Assembly: GCF_000403395.2 (NCBI RefSeq)
Contig: NZ_KE159657.1
Coordinates: 147,413 to 211,412, forward strand
DNA length: 64,000 bases
Reading direction: 5' to 3'
From: Anaerotruncus sp. G3(2012)
GTDB taxonomy: Bacteria; Bacillota; Clostridia; Oscillospirales; Ruminococcaceae
Made by a program: the position numbers and the translations under genes. This document shows positions 27,003-35,640 of the stretch, in pieces. The notes below the pieces were generated by a model, which did no database searches, was not told the DNA's origin, and worked only from the letters and a program-made list of their open reading frames with translations. Positions within the stretch are counted from its first letter, which is position 1. Each line of letters begins with the position of its first letter.

Positions 27003-27551
27003 ATGAGAGTAATTACCGGTTCGGCGCGGGGGATGCGTCTGGAAGCGCCCGCGGGCACCGATACCCGCCCAACCTCGGATATGGCCAAGGAAGCGATCTT
27101 CAGTATCCTGCAATTTGAGATCGAACAGGCGATGGTGCTCGACCTGTTTGCGGGCAGCGGGCAGCTCGGGGTAGAGGCTCTTTCCCGGGGGGCACGATTC
27201 GCGGTGTTCGTGGACAGTTCCCGTGAGGCACAGGAGATCATCCGGCGCAACCTGAATGCTACCCGGCTCGCCCAGAACAGCCGGGTTGCCGCGATGGATG
27301 CTTCCGCTTATCTCGCAGGATGCACCGATCGGTTTGACATCGCGCTGGTCGATCCACCCTATGGGCAGAAAAAGATCGACGAAGTGCTCCCGCAGCTCGC
27401 TGGACGGATGAACGAAAACGGGATCATTGTTTGTGAGACCGAGCGCACCGAGGAGCTGCCCGAGCAGGCAGGGGAATTTTCGATCTATAAGGTTTACCGC
27501 TATGGCAAGGCCAAGGTGACCACCTACAAAAAGACAGCGGAGGACGAGTAA
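27003..27551 (+). CDS. rsmD: 16S rRNA (guanine966-N2)-methyltransferase
   Basis: 182 residues. MRVITGSARGMRLEAPAG and TRPTSDMAKEAIFSIL at the N-terminus are RsmD signatures. LDLFAGSGQLGVEALSRG is the SAM site and LVDPPYGQKKID the catalytic DPPY motif. It lies 2 bp before coaD, the usual Firmicute pairing. Confidence 0.95.
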   Translation: MRVITGSARGMRLEAPAGTDTRPTSDMAKEAIFSILQFEIEQAMVLDLFAGSGQLGVEALSRGARFAVFVDSSREAQEIIRRNLNATRLAQNSRVAAMDASAYLAGCTDRFDIALVDPPYGQKKIDEVLPQLAGRMNENGIIVCETERTEELPEQAGEFSIYKVYRYGKAKVTTYKKTAEDE

Positions 27552-27553
27552 GG

Positions 27554-28054
27554 ATGGAGCGAATCGCAATCTGTCCGGGCAGTTTTGACCCGATCACCAA
27601 GGGGCATCAGGAGATTATCCTGCGGGCCCGCAAACTGTTTGACCGGGTCATCGTCGTGGTCAGCGAGAATCCAGACAAGCATCCGGTCTTTTCGGTGGAG
27701 GAGCGGGTTGGGATGATCCGTACCGTGTTTGGCGGGCTTCCCGGTATAGAAGTTGACAAGTTCAGTGGTTTGCTGATAGACTATGTAAGGAGGCGTTCGG
27801 CGGCTGCGATCATTAAAGGGCTGCGCGCGGTCTCGGATTTCGACTATGAATTCCAGATGGCGCTCACCAACCGCAAGATGGAGCCGGACGCCGAAACGGT
27901 CTTTCTCACCTCGAGCAGTGAGATGATGTATCTGTCCTCGAGTATGGTGCGCCAGATTGCACGTTTTGGCGGGGACATCAGCCCGTTTGTACCCGACTGC
28001 ATCCTTGAGACGGTGTCCCAGGGGATCGCCAGACGGTACCATGCGGACATCTAA
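27554..28054 (+). CDS. coaD: Phosphopantetheine adenylyltransferase
   Basis: 166 residues. The nucleotidyltransferase motif is ICPGSFDPITKGHQEIILRA (TxGH), with KGLRAVSDFDYEFQMALTNR and TSSSEMMYLSSSMVRQIA. It makes dephospho-CoA; the next enzyme, CoaE, is encoded 17 kb upstream in the same window. Confidence 0.96.
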   Translation: MERIAICPGSFDPITKGHQEIILRARKLFDRVIVVVSENPDKHPVFSVEERVGMIRTVFGGLPGIEVDKFSGLLIDYVRRRSAAAIIKGLRAVSDFDYEFQMALTNRKMEPDAETVFLTSSSEMMYLSSSMVRQIARFGGDISPFVPDCILETVSQGIARRYHADI

Positions 28055-28099
28055 CCGTTTTGAGTTGCAAACAGTTCCGAAAAAGGAGAGAAACCTCAG

Positions 28100-28555
28100 A
28101 TGAATATTGATGAAATTCTGGACGTTATAGATGAGCTTCTTGACCGTTCCTGGAGCCTTCCGCTTTCAGGGGGGCGCTGCGTGGTAGATGCGGACAAGGT
28201 GCGCGACCTGATCGACGATATCCGCCTGAACATCCCGTCTGAGATCAAGCAGGCGAAAGCGATTGTCTCCGACCGTACCGACATTATCTCGGGCGCGAAA
28301 AAGGAAGCGGAATCGATCATCCGGAAGGCTGAGGATCGTGCACGCAGCCTGGTGGCGCAGGAACAGGTCGTCAAGGCGGCACAGGCCAAAGCATCCGAAA
28401 TCCTGACCCAAGCGCAGATGAAATCGCGTGAGATCCGTCAGGCGGCGCAGGAGTTTTCGGACAACTGCCTTTACAAGACCGAGGAAGTGCTGGTCAAGTC
28501 CCTGACCGAGATCAAGGCGACCCGGCAGGCATTTCGCAATGCGACAGGGAAATAA
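28100..28555 (+). CDS. Coiled-coil protein of unknown function
   Basis: 151 residues after AAAGGAGAGAAA. The N-terminus is MNIDEILDVIDELLDRSW; from about residue 50 to the end the protein is one long charged helix rich in Ala, Lys, Glu and Gln (KKEAESIIRKAEDRARSL, heptad-like), resembling DivIVA or ATP-synthase b-subunit stalks. Genes of this kind often follow coaD in Clostridia and are annotated only as ATPase-like or hypothetical. No membrane segment. Function unknown; a scaffold or division role is possible. Confidence 0.72.
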   Translation: MNIDEILDVIDELLDRSWSLPLSGGRCVVDADKVRDLIDDIRLNIPSEIKQAKAIVSDRTDIISGAKKEAESIIRKAEDRARSLVAQEQVVKAAQAKASEILTQAQMKSREIRQAAQEFSDNCLYKTEEVLVKSLTEIKATRQAFRNATGK

Positions 28556-28571
28556 TAGGTGAAAAGAGGAG

Positions 28572-28611
28572 GCCCCCGGGACCGCTTGGAAACGGTTCCG
28601 GGGGCTTTTTT
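28572..28611 (+). terminator. Terminator of the rsmD-coaD operon
   Basis: GCCCCCGG...CCG / CGG...CCGGGGGC stem with one bulge, then TTTTTTT; it also separates the convergent aro operon. Confidence 0.88.
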
Positions 28612-28659
28612 AGGATCAGTTCGCTCTGGAAGAGCACTTTTTTCCGTAAGGGCAGGCAC

Positions 28660-29757
28660 TCAGAAGTGCCGGTAACCATCCGCCTCGAGCAGGCAGTCGG
28701 CGGCTGCGATTGCGGCTGCGGCTTCCACCACCGGGACCGCGCGCAGGACAACGCATGGATCATGCCGTCCATGGACGGTCAGGTCCCGCTCGGTATGCCG
28801 GACAAAATCGACCGTCTGCTGCGGCTGGGAGATCGACGGGGTGGGCTTGAACGCGGCCCGGAACAGGATGGGCATACCGTTCGAGATGCCCCCAAGGATG
28901 CCGCCCGCATGGTTTGTGGAGCAGACAACCCTCCCGTCACGGATACGAAACGGGTCGTTGTTCTGGCTCCCGCGCAGTTCGGCAGCATCAAATCCGGCTC
29001 CAAATTCGATCCCTTTGACCGCCGGGATGCCAAATACGATCGAGGCAATCCGGTTTTCCAACCCATCAAACATCGGAGAGCCAACGCCCGCAGGCATCCC
29101 GAGCACCGCACATTCGACCACGCCGCCCACCGAGTCCTGCTCCATCCGCGCCAGTTCGATCGCATCGAGCATCCGCCTGCCTGATTCCGGGTCTAGGACA
29201 GGGATCTCCGCTTTCCCGGGGGCGAGCAGGGTTGTAGCATCCAAGCCAACCGGGTCGAATGGGGCGTCGTCAATCCCTGCGATACGCGCGGCATGTGCCC
29301 CCACCAGAACGCCGCGTGCGGCAAGGAGCTGTCTGGCGACCCCGCCCGCAAAGCAGAGCGGTGCGGTCAGCCGCCCGGAGAAATGCCCACCGCCCCGCAC
29401 ATCATTGCAGCCTGCATAACGCAGGTAGCCGGTATAGTCGGCGTGCCCGGGACGTGCGGTGCTGGCCAGCTCGGAATAATCCTTCGAGTGCTGGTCACTG
29501 TTGCGGATCAATGCGGTGAGCGGTGCGCCGGTTGTCCGTCCATCCTGCACGCCCGAAACAAGTTCCGGCAGGTCGGATTCCTGACGCGGGGTGCTGGCGC
29601 GGTTCCTGCCGGGTGCGCGCCGCTTCAGGAATGCGTATAGTTCTTCGAGATCGAGCGTGAACCCAGCGGGGACGCCGTCGATCACGACGCCGATCCCGGC
29701 CCCATGGCTCTCTCCGAAAATCGAAATCTGAAACTGTCTGCCCCATCTGGATGACAT
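28660..29757 (-). CDS. aroC: Chorismate synthase
   Basis: 365 residues, start set by AGGAGG upstream of ATG 29757. Motifs GESHGAGIGVVIDGVPAG, RGGGHFSGRLTAPL and GGILGGISNGMPI are family hallmarks. It is an FMN-dependent lyase forming chorismate from EPSP. Last gene of the minus-strand tyrA-aroB-aroA-aroC operon; no terminator of its own is clear on this strand. Confidence 0.97.
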   Translation of the reverse strand: MSSRWGRQFQISIFGESHGAGIGVVIDGVPAGFTLDLEELYAFLKRRAPGRNRASTPRQESDLPELVSGVQDGRTTGAPLTALIRNSDQHSKDYSELASTARPGHADYTGYLRYAGCNDVRGGGHFSGRLTAPLCFAGGVARQLLAARGVLVGAHAARIAGIDDAPFDPVGLDATTLLAPGKAEIPVLDPESGRRMLDAIELARMEQDSVGGVVECAVLGMPAGVGSPMFDGLENRIASIVFGIPAVKGIEFGAGFDAAELRGSQNNDPFRIRDGRVVCSTNHAGGILGGISNGMPILFRAAFKPTPSISQPQQTVDFVRHTERDLTVHGRHDPCVVLRAVPVVEAAAAIAAADCLLEADGYRHF

Positions 29758-29761
29758 GCTG

Positions 29762-31021
29762 TTAACCTCCTGTCGGGGCGTAAAAGCCGCCTAGTTTTTG
29801 GTAGTCTGCAAAAAAGTCTGGGTAGGACTTTCCTACCGCCTCCACACCGGTGACTGTTACCGGTCCGTCGGAGAACATCCCTGCGACCGCAGCCGCCATC
29901 ACGATCCGATGGTCGTTTGCACCATCGACCGTTCCGCTATGCAACCCGCCGCCCTGGATGACCAGGCGGTCGGGGTATTCAGCAACCGTCCCGCCGAGGC
30001 TGCGGAGCAGGGCGCTGACCGTTGCAAGCCGGTCGCTCTCTTTGATCCGCAGGCGGGCGGCATTGTAAATTTCGGTTTCACCATGGGCGAATGCTGCCAT
30101 CACCGCAACCACCGGGATCAGGTCGGGGATCGGCCCTGCGTCCACCCTACAGCCATGCAGCGGCGCGGCGCAGGTGCATACCCCATCCGCATCCTGCGAA
30201 ACCTGCCCGCCAAACCGCCGGATGATTTCCAGAATCGCCCGGTCCCCCTGTACAGAATGGGGGGAAAGCCCGGTCAGGCGGATCTTTCCGCCGATTGCCC
30301 CCGCACAGAGCCAGAAGGCTGCGTTGGACCAGTCTGCCTCAACCGTTCGGTCTCCGCTGCTGTATGCCTGTCCGCCAGGAACCCGCCAGCCGTTTTGGAG
30401 TTCCTCCACCCGGATGCCCGAGCCACGCAGGGACTCGAGCGTCATTTCGACATATCCGGCCGACTGAAGCGGGGAATCGAGCAGGATTTCCCCGCCTTCG
30501 GGCAGGAGCGGGAGCGCAAACAACAGCCCCGAGATGAACTGAGAGCTGACATTTCCGGGCAGCAGGTATTGACCACCGGTCAGACGTCCTGAGAGGGTAA
30601 ACGGCATCCGATCGGAAGAGAACGAAACGCCATGTCGTTTCATCTGCTCGGCGAGCACCCCGATTGGGCGGTCGGGGAGCCGGCCCTCCCCGGTGAAGGT
30701 TGCGGGGATGCCGAGCGCGGCGGCAACGGGCAGCAGAAACCGCAGGGTGGAGCCGCTTTCGATGCAGTTGAGCAGGGCAGGCGCAGCGGCCCAGCCTGCG
30801 CCTGAAAAGACGACCGCAGCCTGCTCCCGCGTGAACCGGCTGCCCATTGCGGCGAGCACCCCCATGGTCGCATCCATGTCCGCCGATCTCGACACCGGGG
30901 AGACCCGGCAGGGCTCCCCTGAAAGGGCGGCGCAGATCAGCGCCCGGTGCGCCGCAGATTTGGAAGGAGGCGCGTGCAGTTCCCCATGCGGGCGGGCGGG
31001 GGTCAGAAGATAATCAGGCAT
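29762..31021 (-). CDS. aroA: 3-phosphoshikimate 1-carboxyvinyltransferase (EPSP synthase)
   Basis: 419 residues. PPSKSAAHRALICAALS binds phosphoshikimate; SGSTLRFLLPVAAALG and LPLLPEGGEILLDSPLQSAG follow; the C-terminus has RIKESDRLATVSALLRSLGG and GANDHRIVMAAAVAG. Its start overlaps the aroB end by 8 bp. Confidence 0.96.
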   Translation of the reverse strand: MPDYLLTPARPHGELHAPPSKSAAHRALICAALSGEPCRVSPVSRSADMDATMGVLAAMGSRFTREQAAVVFSGAGWAAAPALLNCIESGSTLRFLLPVAAALGIPATFTGEGRLPDRPIGVLAEQMKRHGVSFSSDRMPFTLSGRLTGGQYLLPGNVSSQFISGLLFALPLLPEGGEILLDSPLQSAGYVEMTLESLRGSGIRVEELQNGWRVPGGQAYSSGDRTVEADWSNAAFWLCAGAIGGKIRLTGLSPHSVQGDRAILEIIRRFGGQVSQDADGVCTCAAPLHGCRVDAGPIPDLIPVVAVMAAFAHGETEIYNAARLRIKESDRLATVSALLRSLGGTVAEYPDRLVIQGGGLHSGTVDGANDHRIVMAAAVAGMFSDGPVTVTGVEAVGKSYPDFFADYQKLGGFYAPTGG

Positions 31022-32078
31022 CGGATTCCTCCGTCATAAAGGAGAGCAGGCGGTCGGTATCGACCGGATGCAGGGTGGCTTGGCCGATCCGTTCGAGCAC
31101 GACCAGCTTGATCTTCGAACCGGAGCGTTTTTTATCCCCCATTGCATTCTGACAGAGCAGGCCGATCGGGTAGTCGGTGGAGGTTGGCAGCCCGTACTGC
31201 CACAGGCAGGAGCGGATTCGGTCGGCGGTTCCGGATGGGGTCAGGCCGGCGCGTTCGCTGGCGTGGGAGATCAGCACCATCCCGATTGCAACCCCTTGCC
31301 CGTGGGTGATCGTGAACTGTGCCTGTTTTTCGATCGCATGGCCGAAGGTGTGGCCGAAATTCAGCTGCTGGCGAAGCCCTGTGTCCCGTTCGTCCTGCTC
31401 AACGACCAGCCGTTTCAGGTCGATGCACCGGGCGATTACCTCGGTGAGCTGTTCGCGCAGCCTGCCCTCCTCGAACAGCCGGAAAAGGGAGTCATCGAGG
31501 ATAGCGCCGTATTTGACCGCTTCGGCGATCCCGTCGGAAAAATATACAGCGGGGAGGGTATCGAGGGTTGAAGGGTCGCAGATGACCAGGGACGGCTGCC
31601 AGAACGCGCCGACCAGGTTTTTTCCCTGTGGAATATCAACGCCGGTCTTGCCGCCGACCGACGAGTCGATCATGGAAAGAAAGGTGGTGGGAATCTGGAT
31701 AAAATCGACGCTCCGCAGCCAGGTTGCGGCAGCAAAGCCCGCGAGGTCGCCAACCACCCCACCGCCCAACGCAACCATGACGTCCGTCCGGGTGATCCCG
31801 TTTTCCGAGAGGAATCCGTATACCGCGTGGACAGTTTGCAGGTTTTTGGACTGCTCCCCATGTGGAAATACAAATTTACAGACCGGATACCCTGCCCTTT
31901 CGAGCAGAGCGGTCAGATGGTCCCCATAGAATTGGTCGACCGTATCATCGGTGATGACTGCGAGCCGGGGGCGCCGATCCCCGTAGGCCTGCGCAATCAA
32001 TGCAGGCGCCTGATCGAGCAGCCCGCTGCCAATCTGAATCCGGTACGGCCTGCCCGTATTGACCTGTATGGTTTTCAT
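31014..32078 (-). CDS. aroB: 3-dehydroquinate synthase
   Basis: 354 residues. The NAD-binding region includes VMVALGGGVVGDLAGFAA; the substrate/metal region includes PTTFLSMIDSSVGGKTGVD and NFGHTFGHAIE. It converts DAHP to 3-dehydroquinate. Overlaps tyrA by 4 bp. Confidence 0.96.
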   Translation of the reverse strand: MKTIQVNTGRPYRIQIGSGLLDQAPALIAQAYGDRRPRLAVITDDTVDQFYGDHLTALLERAGYPVCKFVFPHGEQSKNLQTVHAVYGFLSENGITRTDVMVALGGGVVGDLAGFAAATWLRSVDFIQIPTTFLSMIDSSVGGKTGVDIPQGKNLVGAFWQPSLVICDPSTLDTLPAVYFSDGIAEAVKYGAILDDSLFRLFEEGRLREQLTEVIARCIDLKRLVVEQDERDTGLRQQLNFGHTFGHAIEKQAQFTITHGQGVAIGMVLISHASERAGLTPSGTADRIRSCLWQYGLPTSTDYPIGLLCQNAMGDKKRSGSKIKLVVLERIGQATLHPVDTDRLLSFMTEESDA

Positions 32079-32932
32079 TGTAAAGCCTCCTTGATCCGTC
32101 TGCCATCGTCCAGCAGGGTGTAAAGACGGGTTCCGTCCTTTTGGGAGATCGCATCCCGGTATTCATTCAGATGAAGGACGATCTCGTCGATCTCTTCCAC
32201 CAGGTCGTCCCCGTTTTCCAGAAACAGCTCGGTCCACATCTCCGGGTTGAGTTTGGCTACCCGGGTCAGGTCTTTGTAACTGCCTGCTGAGAAGCCGCTG
32301 CGCTGGAGCGCACGCGGGCTTTTGATATATGCGCTCGAGACCACATGTGCCAGCTGGGAGGTGAACGCGATCATACGGTCATGCGCTTCGGGGGTGGTCA
32401 GGGTGATCCGCCCGAACCCGATCTGCCGGAACAGCTCAGAAGCCAGCGCAAGTGCGTCCGGCGGGGTGTGGTCGTCCGGGGTCAGGATCATGCTTGCCTG
32501 CTGGAAAAGATCGGCATCCGAGCCGGAAAATCCCCAGGTTTCTTTCCCTGCCATTGGATGCCCGCCAATAAAGGTGACCCCATGCTCGGCACAGAGAGAG
32601 GTCAGGTTTTCCACCGGATAGCGTTTGACCCCGCACAGGTCGACCAGGATGCTTCCCGGCGCAAACCGTTCGATCTGTTCCCGGACGAAGGTGACCGTCT
32701 GCTGGGGATAAAGTGCGACCAGCACCAGGCCGCACCGGGAGAGCAGTTCCGGACCGCCTGCGGCATCGACCGCGCCGTCCCGCTCGGCCTGCATGGCGGT
32801 CTGTGGGTTGGTGTCACAGCCGTAGACCCGCAAGGTTGTATATTTTTGAAAAGCACGCGCCATCGAACCGCCGATCAATCCAAGGCCAACGATCCCGACC
32901 GCGCGCAGAGACAGTTGTTCTGAAAATGCCAT
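32075..32932 (-). CDS. tyrA: Prephenate dehydrogenase
   Basis: 285 residues. Rossmann motif GIVGLGLIGGSMARAFQ at the N-terminus, GVTFIGGHPMAGKETWGF in the active site and SQLAHVVSSAYI later. NAD-dependent step to 4-hydroxyphenylpyruvate for tyrosine. First gene of the minus-strand aromatic operon; a TATACT -10-like box lies at 32974-32979 with a poor -35. No T-box leader is apparent. Confidence 0.92.
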   Translation of the reverse strand: MAFSEQLSLRAVGIVGLGLIGGSMARAFQKYTTLRVYGCDTNPQTAMQAERDGAVDAAGGPELLSRCGLVLVALYPQQTVTFVREQIERFAPGSILVDLCGVKRYPVENLTSLCAEHGVTFIGGHPMAGKETWGFSGSDADLFQQASMILTPDDHTPPDALALASELFRQIGFGRITLTTPEAHDRMIAFTSQLAHVVSSAYIKSPRALQRSGFSAGSYKDLTRVAKLNPEMWTELFLENGDDLVEEIDEIVLHLNEYRDAISQKDGTRLYTLLDDGRRIKEALQ

Positions 32933-33053
32933 GATTTCACCACCAGTTGATTCTCTTCAGAGGATTCGATTCCAGTATAGCAAATTGTACTCAAAAAAGA
33001 TAGTAGCGATTTAAACAACTGATAGAAAGAATGGCAGATATTTTTGGAAAAGG

Positions 33054-33082
33054 TTGCATATCCCGGGCGATTGGGATACAAT
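33054..33082 (+). promoter_or_regulatory. Sigma-A promoter of trxB
   Basis: TTGCAT (33054-33059), 17-bp spacer, TACAAT (33077-33082), leaving a ~150-nt leader. Confidence 0.72.
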
Positions 33083-33088
33083 AGAAAC

Positions 33089-33238
33089 CACACAAGGCCG
33101 ATAGACAGTCCCCAAAAAAAGCGTTTGTTTTTTGGGGATGGGCGAAAGCCTGCCGGCACATCGGATATATTGGCAGGCCTAAAAAGGGTCAGAAAGATTC
33201 TTTTCAACTACTTCGATGATAGCGGGAGGAAACAAACA
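33089..33238 (+). promoter_or_regulatory. Structured 5' leader of trxB
   Basis: Two hairpins are visible. One pairs CCCCAAAAAA with the TTTTTTGGGG arm (about 33109-33137). The other pairs AGCCTGCC with GGCAGGCCT (about 33147-33180). The second is followed by AAAAAGGG, not T-rich. No match to a riboswitch class known to me. Confidence 0.5.
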
Positions 33239-34168
33239 GTGGAACAATATGATGCAATCATTATCGGCGCAGGGCCGGCAGGTTTGACAGCGGCGATCTA
33301 CCTGCAGCGGGCGGGCTGGCGAACCGTTGTGCTCGAGGCGTATGTCTGCGGCGGGCAGATGGCAAATACCCCCGAGATCGAAAATTATCCCGGATACAGC
33401 AGGATCAGCGGGGTGGAGCTGAGCACCAGCCTGTATAACCAAGCGGTTGAGCAGGGTGCGAGAATCGAGTTTGACGGGGTATCCGCTGTTCGGCTTTATG
33501 AGGCGGAAAAGACGGTTGAAACCCAGTCGGGCAGGACTTTTCGTGCGCGTGCAGTGATCGTCGCGAACGGTGCAAAACGCCGCAAGCTGGGGATTCCTGG
33601 TGAGGAGGAGCTTGCGGGGCGGGGGGTATCCTATTGCGCGACCTGTGACGGTGGATTCTATAAGGGGAAACATACCCTTGTTGTGGGGGGCGGCAACACA
33701 GCAGTCGAGGATGCGCTTTATCTTTCCAACCTCTGCGAGCGGGTGCACATTATTCACCGCCGTGATGAATTCCGCGCGGGTAGGGTGCTGACCGATGCCC
33801 TGCAAAAGCGGGAAAATATTACGATCCATTATGACACGATTCCCGTGGAAATCCGGCAGGCCGAAGGAAAGCCGATGGTGGGAGAAATCGAGGTAGAGAA
33901 TGTCAAGACGGGCGGCCGAACCGGAATCCCGGTTCAGGGGGTGTTTGTCGCGGTTGGGTTCGAACCGGATAACCAGCTTTTTGCCGGACAGCTCACCCTT
34001 GACCCATCCGGCTATATTGTTGCAGGGGAGGATACCCGGACCAACCTGGACGGCGTATTCGCAGCGGGGGATACCCGCACAAAGACCCTGCGTCAGATCG
34101 TGACTGCCGCCGGAGATGGGGCAATCGCCGCATTTGAAGCAGGCGGCTACCTCGCCGCGCAGGCATAG
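33239..34168 (+). CDS. trxB: Thioredoxin reductase-like flavoprotein
   Basis: 309 residues from GTG 33239, chosen for GGGAGGAAA at 33224-33232; the much longer upstream frame lies in the leader. FAD-binding IIGAGPAGLTAAIYLQRAG, redox-active CATC in VSYCATCDGGFY, NADPH-binding GGGNTAVEDALYL, and GVFAAGDTRTKTLRQI. It reduces thioredoxin or a related partner; trxA is not adjacent. The cofactor-binding loop HRRDEFRA favours NADPH. Confidence 0.92.
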   Translation: MEQYDAIIIGAGPAGLTAAIYLQRAGWRTVVLEAYVCGGQMANTPEIENYPGYSRISGVELSTSLYNQAVEQGARIEFDGVSAVRLYEAEKTVETQSGRTFRARAVIVANGAKRRKLGIPGEEELAGRGVSYCATCDGGFYKGKHTLVVGGGNTAVEDALYLSNLCERVHIIHRRDEFRAGRVLTDALQKRENITIHYDTIPVEIRQAEGKPMVGEIEVENVKTGGRTGIPVQGVFVAVGFEPDNQLFAGQLTLDPSGYIVAGEDTRTNLDGVFAAGDTRTKTLRQIVTAAGDGAIAAFEAGGYLAAQA

Positions 34169-34175
34169 ACTGGAA

Positions 34176-34224
34176 AACGCCGCATAAACTGCACTGAGGT
34201 GAAAGTTTATGTACGGCGTTTTTT
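34176..34224 (+). terminator. Terminator-like hairpin spanning the deacetylase start
   Basis: Arms AACGCCGCATAAAC (34176-34189) and GTTTATGTACGGCGTT (34205-34220) with two unpaired bases, followed by TTTT. The loop holds GAGGTG and the distal arm holds the next gene's ATG. Confidence 0.7.
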
Positions 34225-34964
34225 CATGGAAAAAAGCGATTGCTGTGCTCGGTCTGTTGGTTTTTGCGGGATTTGGCATAGCGGGGGCGGCAGGCAGGGC
34301 GATAGGGGCTTCCGTACGCCCGCGGGAACTGCCCATCTATTCGGTTGAGACCTCCGAAAAAACGGCTGCACTTGGGATTAACTGTGCGTGGGATGACAGC
34401 GACATCGACCGTCTGCTTGGACTGCTTGACGCGCGGAAGATAAAAGCCACTTTTTTTGTGGTGGGGGATTGGTGTGACCGCTATCCCGAAGCAGTTGGGC
34501 AGATCGCGGAGGCAGGACATGAGCTGGGCAGTCATTCGGACACGCATCCCGATATGACCCGGCTTTCCAGGGAGGAGATCGTCCAGCAGCTTACCCGCTC
34601 CCAGGAGAAACTTGAGGCAGCATCCGGGCAGAAGATCCAACTGTTCCGTCCACCGTCCGGAGCTTATAATGATCTGGTCGTCGCGACCGCTCGGGAACTG
34701 GGATTTGAGGTGATTCAGTGGTCGAATGACAGTGTAGACTGGAAGACCCCGCCGGTCGGGGAGATGGTCGAGCGGGTCTGCGGAAGGGCGCAAAACGGAG
34801 ATATCATGCTTTTCCATGCGGGAAAGGCGAATACTCCTGCGGCATTAGAGCAGATTCTCGACCGCCTGACCGCTGAGGGATACCGGTTTGTGACGGTGGG
34901 AGAGCTGATCTATCAGCCGCCCTATGCGCTTGACCATACGGGACGGCAGAGAAAAACGGAATAA
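34209..34964 (+). CDS. Polysaccharide deacetylase (CE4/NodB family)
   Basis: 251 residues with an N-terminal membrane anchor (AIAVLGLLVFAGFGIAGAAG). The NodB domain shows HSDTHPDM (metal-binding HxxxH motif) and LFRPPSGAYND. Motif 1, normally TFDDG, is NCAWDDSD: the Asp pair is kept but the context is altered, as in PdaB-like sporulation proteins. It probably acts on peptidoglycan or another GlcNAc polymer outside the membrane. Its start lies inside a terminator-like hairpin after trxB, so expression may be conditional. Confidence 0.85.
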   Translation: MYGVFSWKKAIAVLGLLVFAGFGIAGAAGRAIGASVRPRELPIYSVETSEKTAALGINCAWDDSDIDRLLGLLDARKIKATFFVVGDWCDRYPEAVGQIAEAGHELGSHSDTHPDMTRLSREEIVQQLTRSQEKLEAASGQKIQLFRPPSGAYNDLVVATARELGFEVIQWSNDSVDWKTPPVGEMVERVCGRAQNGDIMLFHAGKANTPAALEQILDRLTAEGYRFVTVGELIYQPPYALDHTGRQRKTE

Positions 34965-35125
34965 GAACTTGCGGCGGGCTCAAGGTTTGCAAGCCCCCCT
35001 ATTGCCGGTGATTTTAAGTTTTCCTGTTATGCCGAGGTTTTTCGCAGAAAGAAATCGTTCCCTTGATGGAAGATGTTCCGGTACAGGCATTTCCCGCAGA
35101 CAGTATGTCCTTTATAGATTTTTAA

Positions 35126-35569
35126 GATCCTGTTTAACATCTAAAGTTTTACTCAATTTTTTTCAAAAAATTGCGGTTTCCAAGGGCAGTGAGGCAACGG
35201 AAGTTTGGGTTCCAGACCAAACTTCCGGGGCGCAAGCGCCCTTCTTCGGGGGTCTTCTCGGGCTTTCAGCCCGAAGCGCGCTTCGCGCGACGCCCCCTCA
35301 GTTTGCCTTACGGGCGAGGGGTCGGTGACCCCTCCCCGTAGGCCCCTCCCTTTCGGGCTGGGTGCCGCTTTTTTCCAAAATTAAAGTTTTACTCGATTTT
35401 TTCCAAAAAATCGCGGTTTCCAAAGGCAGAGCCTTTGGTCGCTCATCGCAATGAGCGAAATCCTTTATCCTGTGAAGCGCGTTTTTCGGGTGAATTGCCG
35501 CGAAGCGGCAAGAGGGGGCTTTTTGCAAGTGAAAAAGCCCCCTTGCATAAAGAAATACGGAACAGGTTC
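35126..35569. mobile_element. 444-bp non-coding hairpin-array element with TAA flanks
   Basis: It begins GATCCTGTTTAAC and ends GAACAGGTTC, so the ends are short imperfect inverted repeats (GA-CCTGTT). The trinucleotide TAA stands directly outside each end (35123-35125 and 35570-35572), like a target duplication. Inside are many perfect stem-loops, and a 45-bp block (AAAGTTTTACTC...) is present twice, near 35144 and 35383. No coding capacity. A degenerate relative lies at 22179-22345. Confidence 0.55.
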
Positions 35570-35586
35570 TAAGAGGAAGGCCGGCA

Positions 35587-35610
35587 CTGCTCTATGCGGT
35601 GCCGGCCTGA
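35587..35610 (-). terminator. Hairpin downstream of the ABC exporter
   Basis: GCACTGC / GCGGTGC-type stem within GGCCGGCACTGC...GCGGTGCCGGCC between the element and the exporter stop codon. The flank has no clear T-run on the minus strand apart from CTTCC. Confidence 0.4.
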
Positions 35611-35640
35611 GAGGGTCGTTTTTTTAGTTACCGATCGTAG

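Larger units (their letters stand above)
34965..35640. other. 676-bp gene-free region holding a hairpin-array element
   Basis: 34965-35125 shows nothing I recognise. 35126-35569 is the palindrome-rich element listed separately. 35573-35640 carries a hairpin (GCCGGCACTGC / GCGGTGCCGGC) just downstream of the minus-strand ABC exporter, probably part of its terminator region. Confidence 0.7.
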
